A DNA stretch of 64,000 nt from JAIQFF01 sp963788505 (GTDB lineage: Bacteria; Acidobacteriota; Terriglobia; Terriglobales; Acidobacteriaceae): the NCBI GenBank assembly GCA_963788505.1, contig CAWBGY010000009.1, positions 434,001 through 498,000 of the forward strand, read 5' to 3'. This document shows, piece after piece, positions 60,623-64,000 of the stretch. A model generated the notes under the pieces. That model was not told where the DNA came from and did no database searches. It was given only the letters and a program-made list of their open reading frames with translations. How positions within the stretch are numbered: the stretch's first letter is position 1; every line of letters begins with the position of its first letter. The position numbers and the translations under genes are program-made.

Positions 60623-60889
60623 TCACGGCTGACCGGGTTTGGCCCAGGTGGAGGCATTCAAGCACAGAACAGTGCCGTCGATTACAGCGCTAAGGCCTTG
60701 CTTGAATTTCTCCGGGTCGACAATGTGACGCGAAGCTACGGCATCGGTGAGCTGCAGGGCCGCGGACACAAACGACATCGCCGCATCTTTCTTTTCGGTT
60801 CCCGATCGGCTGCCGAACAAACCCTCGATTCCGTTTACCACCGAAGGTACGAACGCGATCCCCTGCAGCAGCTTGGACAAAAAGTCCAT
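60623..60889 (-). CDS. Small protein of the phage-like module, unknown function
   Basis: 88 residues from ATG 60889 with GGAG upstream. A hydrophobic N-terminus (FLSKLLQGIAFVPSVVNGIE) precedes helices (MSFVSAALQLTDAVA, DPEKFKQGLSAVIDG). It is probably a structural or lysis-associated protein of the adjoining tail module, but no family is recognised. It converges with the E2 gene almost base to base. Confidence 0.5.
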   Translation of the reverse strand: MDFLSKLLQGIAFVPSVVNGIEGLFGSRSGTEKKDAAMSFVSAALQLTDAVASRHIVDPEKFKQGLSAVIDGTVLCLNASTWAKPGQP

Positions 60890-61012
60890 CGCATTTCTCC
60901 TTGAATATGAATTACGCAATGTCTAGAGATGCATCGAAACTAAGAACTGAAAACCGGGAACTGAGAACTGAAGAATCAGAAGCCACCGGAAGCTCTCAAG
61001 GTTCGGCGTAAG

Positions 61013-61324
61013 TTACTTAAACAACCACCGATCATGCATGGCAATTGCCGCGCTGATCGCCACCGTGATGGCGGCATTCACAATCCGGTCGTAAACGCTA
61101 CGACGTATCTCGCTCCGTTCCAACTGGTTGACCCGATCTTCGACGAGCTTCACGCGCCCAGGCTGCCCACTCCCGATTAGCATGTCCATTTTTGCTTCCA
61201 GGCGTCCCAGTTTCTCCAGGACCTCTCCTTGAAAGTCGCTGTCAGTGATGCGTACCACCAGTGGCTGTCTTCCCGCGGTTCCTGGATGGCAGGTGGCTGA
61301 AATGTCGTCCTGACGGTCTTTCAT
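61013..61324 (-). CDS. Small phage-type protein with C-terminal membrane helix (holin/XhlA-like)
   Basis: 103 residues. A coiled-coil segment (VLEKLGRLEAKMDMLIG, VEDRVNQLERSEIRR) is followed by one hydrophobic helix (IVNAAITVAISAAIAM). This layout resembles XhlA- or holin-associated proteins of phage lysis cassettes. Its start overlaps the stop of the large tail gene by 4 bases, so the two are cotranscribed. Assignment is by layout only. Confidence 0.5.
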   Translation of the reverse strand: MKDRQDDISATCHPGTAGRQPLVVRITDSDFQGEVLEKLGRLEAKMDMLIGSGQPGRVKLVEDRVNQLERSEIRRSVYDRIVNAAITVAISAAIAMHDRWLFK

Positions 61325-63657
61325 AATGGATCGTTGAGGTGCAAGGCGGTCGTGTACCGTGAATATTTGGGTGGTGTGGAATCGTCGTACTGTCGCAGGA
61401 AGTAATTTTGTATCTTGGCCAGCCGCGTCAAAGTAAAGGTCTGAGTGGAGAACCGGCCGGCCAGGTTGCGGTCATTATCTTGCCCCCAGCCAAAATCGGT
61501 CCAGCGCACTTCAATCCCGCCGCCGGTCGCGGGCGCGACTCCTGCATCCACATCCACGCTGGTGGATGTTGCCTGCGTGATTTCGGCAGCCGTCAAGTCC
61601 GGCAGAAACAGAGAGCCCACTTGTGCCGTGGTCATGGCGGTCAGGCTCAGCGGCAGGACCGCGGTTCCCGTCTGGAACTCAAATGCCAGTGGCGCCGCCA
61701 GGTCATCGGCCAGCCCGACTCGATACAGGCTGTGCTCTCCCTTCAGATCTTTGATTTCGATCTCGACTTCGCGCACGATTGCCTGGAACGCGGCCGCCCG
61801 GGAGGCCACGCTGACGCTCACCCCGTCCCCGGGGAAAATGTCTTGCGCGTTTCCCGGCAGAAAATCGCTCCAGGTGACGTACTCGCCCGACCAGGCGGTG
61901 CCGGCGGCGTCATCCAGCAATGCCAATGCAGCGTTCTCGCAATCCGCCGAGGTGCGCGGAGACGGCGATTGCACTTGCCGCACCCGCCCGCGCACGCCGT
62001 CATCGCTTCCATTCTGCTGTGCCGCGATGCGCGCTGGATCCGTGACCCGGGCCAGGGACCGTCCCCAGCCGCGATATTGCACCGCAATCAGTTCATTCGA
62101 GGCCGGAGCATTTTCAGAAAAAAACTGCAGGACGGAGGAGGACAGAATGATGCATTCCGCGCCCTCCGTCTGCGACCCAACCAGTCTCGTCCGGTAACTC
62201 TGCCCCGGAAGCGCGCTGCGTACCTCGGCATCGACCGGTTGCAGCATGCGGGTGAATGGAATTGTGCAATGGAGGTCCTGGGCATTCACCAGACCATAGC
62301 TGCAGAATCCGCTGACATTCCCAATGACGCCGTCATACAGAACGGTTGAAGGAGCAATCAGAGTTGCTGAGTTTGTGGGATCGGTGTCGTGGACCTCGAG
62401 CACGACCCGCAGGTCCGCCGCCACCGCATTTCCTCCGAATCCGCTGCCTGCAGGATGGGCCGCGGAATGAAAGATCTGCCGCCTCCGGTATATCTCGGTC
62501 GCATAAAAGCGGGTGGTGAGCGCGTAGTGATGTCCCGCGACAGTATTGATCGTCGTTCCCACCAAAGCACCGCTCACCAGGGCGCGAATTGCTGATTCTC
62601 CACTGTTCGGTGTGATCCGGAAACCTGCCAGGCATTCCGCGATCGAAATGCCATTGGGATACAAACCGCCGAGCACCCCGTCCGAGGCTGCGTTGAAAGC
62701 AACGTCACCATGCTGCAGGACCAGCGCTCCCCCAAGTTCGATCTTCTCGGAGAACAGTACCGTGCTTTGACCGTCCACGCCTGTTCCGCCTGCGACTTGC
62801 AACTTTCCGTTGCTCACCGTCAGGGCGCTGGCCGGATCGGCCGCGTTCCATCGCGTTGGGTCCAGTGCTGTCCCCGCATACTCTTCGTCAACCAGGGTCC
62901 GGCCGGGCCGGCTGAACGGATTCTGCGAAAGATAAAATTTCAGGCTGACCCCATCACCCACGAAGTAGTCCTTCACGTAATCTTGCGGCTCCGTCAGCCC
63001 GACTACGGTCACATCATTCATCAGCCCGTCCGAAGGCTGCAGCGAGAGGCCATCGGGCGAAAAGTTGGGGTCCGTTTCCGCGATTGCGTGCACGATTGTT
63101 CCCACCGGCAGGAAGCTCAACGTGCCGCCCATCGCCCGATAACTGGCGCGGGCCTCGATCGCGATCTCTGCCGCGTGCTGGGACCACATCTTCTGCGGAT
63201 CGACGGGGTACCATAGCAGCGTGTCAACATCCTGCACCGCACTGGTATCAAATGCGCCTGGCAACAGGTCCTCGGTGAGCTGCCGCAGCGCATTGCCTCC
63301 GCCCCGGTCGACGAAAGGCGACCGATTGGGAAGCCGCTTACGATCCAGGACGGACTCGTCGCTTTTCGCCACCAGGTTGTACCGGTACACTGGCCCGCGC
63401 TGGCCCCAACCCAGGTATTCAAACACCGGCGCCTGCTTCAGATAGCCGGTGAAGACATCCTGCCCGTTGGTTCGTCCCAGCATGACTCGCGCGCCGTTCA
63501 CCGGCACCACGAAGTCCGGACCATTGGCCACCAGGCTGAATTTCAATTCGGCCGGTTGGTTCAGGCGCCGCACTACCTGCGGCGAGCGCGAACTGTCGAT
63601 CGCGGCGGTATAGTCAATCGGCCCCTGGCCGTCGAGATTATCGATTTGCAGTTTCAT
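61321..63657 (-). CDS. Phage tail-like protein (tail hub/host-specificity type)
   Basis: About 778 residues from ATG 63657. The N-terminal domain (MKLQIDNLDGQGPIDY) resembles baseplate hub proteins. Central residues (VDEEYAGTALDPTRWNAADP) look like a concanavalin-like carbohydrate-binding insert, and the C-terminal part includes ENAALALLDDAAGTAWSGE and a tyrosine-rich end. Such proteins form tail tips or contractile-injection spikes. The frame extends 30 residues further upstream without homology. The surrounding genes are reversed relative to the chromosome genes on the left. Confidence 0.6.
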   Translation of the reverse strand: MKLQIDNLDGQGPIDYTAAIDSSRSPQVVRRLNQPAELKFSLVANGPDFVVPVNGARVMLGRTNGQDVFTGYLKQAPVFEYLGWGQRGPVYRYNLVAKSDESVLDRKRLPNRSPFVDRGGGNALRQLTEDLLPGAFDTSAVQDVDTLLWYPVDPQKMWSQHAAEIAIEARASYRAMGGTLSFLPVGTIVHAIAETDPNFSPDGLSLQPSDGLMNDVTVVGLTEPQDYVKDYFVGDGVSLKFYLSQNPFSRPGRTLVDEEYAGTALDPTRWNAADPASALTVSNGKLQVAGGTGVDGQSTVLFSEKIELGGALVLQHGDVAFNAASDGVLGGLYPNGISIAECLAGFRITPNSGESAIRALVSGALVGTTINTVAGHHYALTTRFYATEIYRRRQIFHSAAHPAGSGFGGNAVAADLRVVLEVHDTDPTNSATLIAPSTVLYDGVIGNVSGFCSYGLVNAQDLHCTIPFTRMLQPVDAEVRSALPGQSYRTRLVGSQTEGAECIILSSSVLQFFSENAPASNELIAVQYRGWGRSLARVTDPARIAAQQNGSDDGVRGRVRQVQSPSPRTSADCENAALALLDDAAGTAWSGEYVTWSDFLPGNAQDIFPGDGVSVSVASRAAAFQAIVREVEIEIKDLKGEHSLYRVGLADDLAAPLAFEFQTGTAVLPLSLTAMTTAQVGSLFLPDLTAAEITQATSTSVDVDAGVAPATGGGIEVRWTDFGWGQDNDRNLAGRFSTQTFTLTRLAKIQNYFLRQYDDSTPPKYSRYTTALHLNDPL

Positions 63658-63863
63658 CTTGAACGAGTACAGAAATCTTTCAACGCCTTCCAATAAGTTG
63701 GATTCCACCGCCTGGTACGCTCGATCCATCCTGGCCGGGTGTAGCACCCACGCCGCAATTCAGCGCCGTTGCTCCAGGATCCGTCGTGTCGTCCCGGGGT
63801 GACCGGGGGGAAGGGCAGGGGAATATTCGCCGCGGCGCTCGGTAGAAGGTTAGGTGGCAAATT

Positions 63864-64000
63864 CTAGTAGACTGCCGCCAGACCTGCGGGAAAATAGCTG
63901 CGATAACATAGCACCACTTGCGCATCGTTCTCGTCGATGTACGGCATGGCCACAAATGCTGCCCGCAATGCGATCGCAGCAATCGGCCTGGTTACTTCTA
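63864..64000 (-). CDS. C-terminal end of another phage-module gene (runs off right edge)
   Basis: At least 44 residues in frame to a TAG at 63864-63866, ending VLCYRSYFPAGLAAVY. The beginning is outside the window. Its spacing to the tail gene (about 200 bases) suggests it is the next upstream structural gene of the module. Confidence 0.4.
   Translation of the reverse strand, partial: EVTRPIAAIALRAAFVAMPYIDENDAQVVLCYRSYFPAGLAAVY

Overview
This window looks like a chromosomal segment of a soil-type Acidobacteriota (Koribacter/Sulfotelmatobacter-like). That assignment is an inference. It rests on high GC, a Gram-negative layout (TolC, HlyD, an outer-membrane barrel), coenzyme F420 biosynthesis genes beside housekeeping genes, a PadR regulator overlapping a small membrane-partner gene, and intergenic DNA packed with short palindromic and tandem repeats. 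No 16S gene is present, so the sequence alone cannot settle the lineage.

Layout. 1-2351 (minus): F420 operon cofG-cofD-cofC with 4-base overlaps; cofD carries an apparent one-base frameshift. 2566-6406: flavin reductase, CoxG-like protein, FAH-family hydrolase, an M24/creatinase-fold protein lacking most metal ligands, and msrB. 6446-10703 (minus): bactofilin, ABC-F ATPase, Nudix hydrolase, cytidylate-kinase-like protein. 10738-15130 (minus): three-gene tripartite efflux operon. 15324-20133: outer-membrane barrel, DHFR-like reductase, aquaglyceroporin, tRNA-His, a UDP-glucose-dehydrogenase-like protein with a destroyed active site, and a 2'-5' RNA ligase-like protein.

20240-25107 is a decayed genomic island. 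It starts at tRNA-Pro(TGG) and ends at an imperfect copy of the tRNA 3' end. It holds a truncated IS110 transposase, a truncated esterase, two copies of a 190-base repeat that bounds both broken genes, PadR plus partner, and small secreted or membrane proteins. 26036-39312 is an osmotic-stress block: a collapsed otsB remnant, otsA, three MscS channels, an ABM protein, a GH15 glucoamylase/trehalase-like enzyme, a CPA1 Na+/H+ antiporter, an APC permease and a PP2C/SpoIIE phosphatase.

40222-49816 (minus) carries replication and transcription genes: dnaB, rpoD, dnaG and mutS2. A compact unit sits between dnaG and mutS2: a GIY-YIG nuclease gene bracketed within about 5 bases on each side by inverted palindromic elements. 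Related elements lie near the ABC-F gene, downstream of rpoD, and inside the coding frames of dnaG and lipB. This possible GIY-YIG/palindrome mobile system is the most interesting observation in the window.

50055-60621: orphan histidine kinase, hemB, a small immunity-like membrane protein, then lpd, lipB, E1alpha, E1beta, DUF2007, cytochrome c and E2. Together these form a 2-oxoacid dehydrogenase complex with its lipoylation enzyme and an embedded membrane cytochrome c. 60623-64000 (minus) is a phage-tail-like module that runs off the right edge.
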